A program made the position numbers and the translations under genes. 7,021 bases of DNA from an uncultured Candidatus Competibacteraceae bacterium (GTDB lineage: Bacteria; Pseudomonadota; Gammaproteobacteria; Competibacterales; Competibacteraceae): NCBI GenBank assembly GCA_937872125.1, contig CALMNY010000548.1:1-7021 (forward strand), written 5' to 3'. The stretch's first letter is position 1. Each line of letters begins with the position of its first letter. This document shows, piece after piece, positions 6,630-7,021 of this stretch. The notes beneath the pieces are model-generated. The model made no database searches. It was not told where the DNA came from and was given only the letters and a program-made list of their open reading frames with translations.

Positions 6630-7021
6630 TCAGATGTAATCGCTCTTGTAGCTTTCCAGGGTCTTGATGTAGTTGGCGCGCTCGAACGCAGTCGGGTCTT
6701 CGACATTGCGCTGGCTCATCGAACCCTTCATCTGGGCCACCGATGTATAGCGGTGCATTTCCAGCCAGGTCCGCAGCCCGTCACGCAGGGTCGTCAGGTA
6801 GTCCACGCCGTTCTTGAGCAGCGCCGATGTGGTCATCACCGCATCTGCGCCCGCCATCAGATACTTCACCACCTCGACCGGCGTATGCACGCCGCGAGTG
6901 GCGCCCAGTGACGCCCGCAGTCGCCCGTGCAGGACCGCGATCCCCAGCAGCGGCAGGCGAATTTCATCCGGCGTGCTCAGGTGCAGGTCCGGGGTGACTT
7001 CCAGCCTGTCCAGATCGAAAT
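6630..7021 (-). CDS. Dihydroorotate dehydrogenase-like flavoprotein, C-terminal part
   Basis: The gene enters from the right edge; 129 C-terminal codons plus TGA (6632-6630) are in the window, and the start lies beyond it. The sequence runs FDLDRLEVTPDLHLSTPDE, then IRLPLLGIAVLHGRL, then GVHTPVEVVKYLMAGADAVM, a TIM-barrel phosphate/FMN-binding segment typical of the PyrD superfamily, then TTSALLKNG. It ends MKGSMSQRNVEDPTAFERANYIKTLESY. That last block is characteristic of the annotated 'dihydroorotate dehydrogenase-like protein' group, which is related to PyrD and PreA but whose own reaction is, to my knowledge, not established; I would not call it the pyrimidine-pathway PyrD. The FMN site is only partly in view. 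The GTG at 6890 is an internal codon, not the start. A strong terminator follows the gene, making it the last gene of its transcript. Confidence 0.88.
   Translation of the reverse strand, partial: FDLDRLEVTPDLHLSTPDEIRLPLLGIAVLHGRLRASLGATRGVHTPVEVVKYLMAGADAVMTTSALLKNGVDYLTTLRDGLRTWLEMHRYTSVAQMKGSMSQRNVEDPTAFERANYIKTLESYKSDYI

Overview
This 7.0 kb window is GC-rich, tightly packed chromosomal DNA. It looks like a gammaproteobacterium or a close relative: high G/C at third codon positions, a secreted DUF2845 protein, RarD, a multi-PAS GGDEF-EAL protein, and a dihydroorotate-dehydrogenase-like flavoprotein. The genus cannot be fixed from the sequence alone. I see no phage genes, transposase, CRISPR array, tRNA or rRNA.

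Layout. Bases 1-194 hold no convincing complete gene. A small exported DUF2845 protein (195-566, minus) faces a 225-bp divergent gap that contains short direct repeats. A plus-strand block follows: a six-helix GDT1/UPF0016 cation/Mn transporter (792-1376), the EamA-family permease RarD (1395-2348), and a 976-residue membrane-bound cyclic-di-GMP enzyme with HAMP-like, PAS, PAS, GAF, GGDEF and EAL regions (2345-5275). Gaps are 18 bp and then a 4-bp ATGA overlap, so this reads as one transcription unit with translational coupling of the last two genes. The minus strand then carries a class-I nitronate-monooxygenase-like flavoprotein (5292-6512) whose C-terminus is a Ser-Glu/Pro-Glu repeat, a strong intrinsic terminator (6571-6598), and the 3' part of a dihydroorotate-dehydrogenase-like gene (6630 to the window edge). 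The last plus-strand gene and the monooxygenase converge with only 16 bp between their stops.

How the parts may work together. The plus-strand unit pairs two inner-membrane transporters with a signalling enzyme that keeps every catalytic motif for both making and degrading c-di-GMP, plus the RxxD product-inhibition site. Its first PAS domain resembles the NifL-type redox PAS, so the protein plausibly senses a cytoplasmic signal; its two membrane helices leave no room for a periplasmic sensor. The two minus-strand genes are both FMN TIM-barrel oxidoreductases, but a terminator separates them, so they need not be co-expressed.

I found no clearly new biological system. The points most worth a second look are the hexanucleotide-repeat acidic tail on the monooxygenase, the transporter/c-di-GMP coupling, the coding-like in-frame stretch after the DUF2845 stop codon, and the repeats ahead of the transporter gene.
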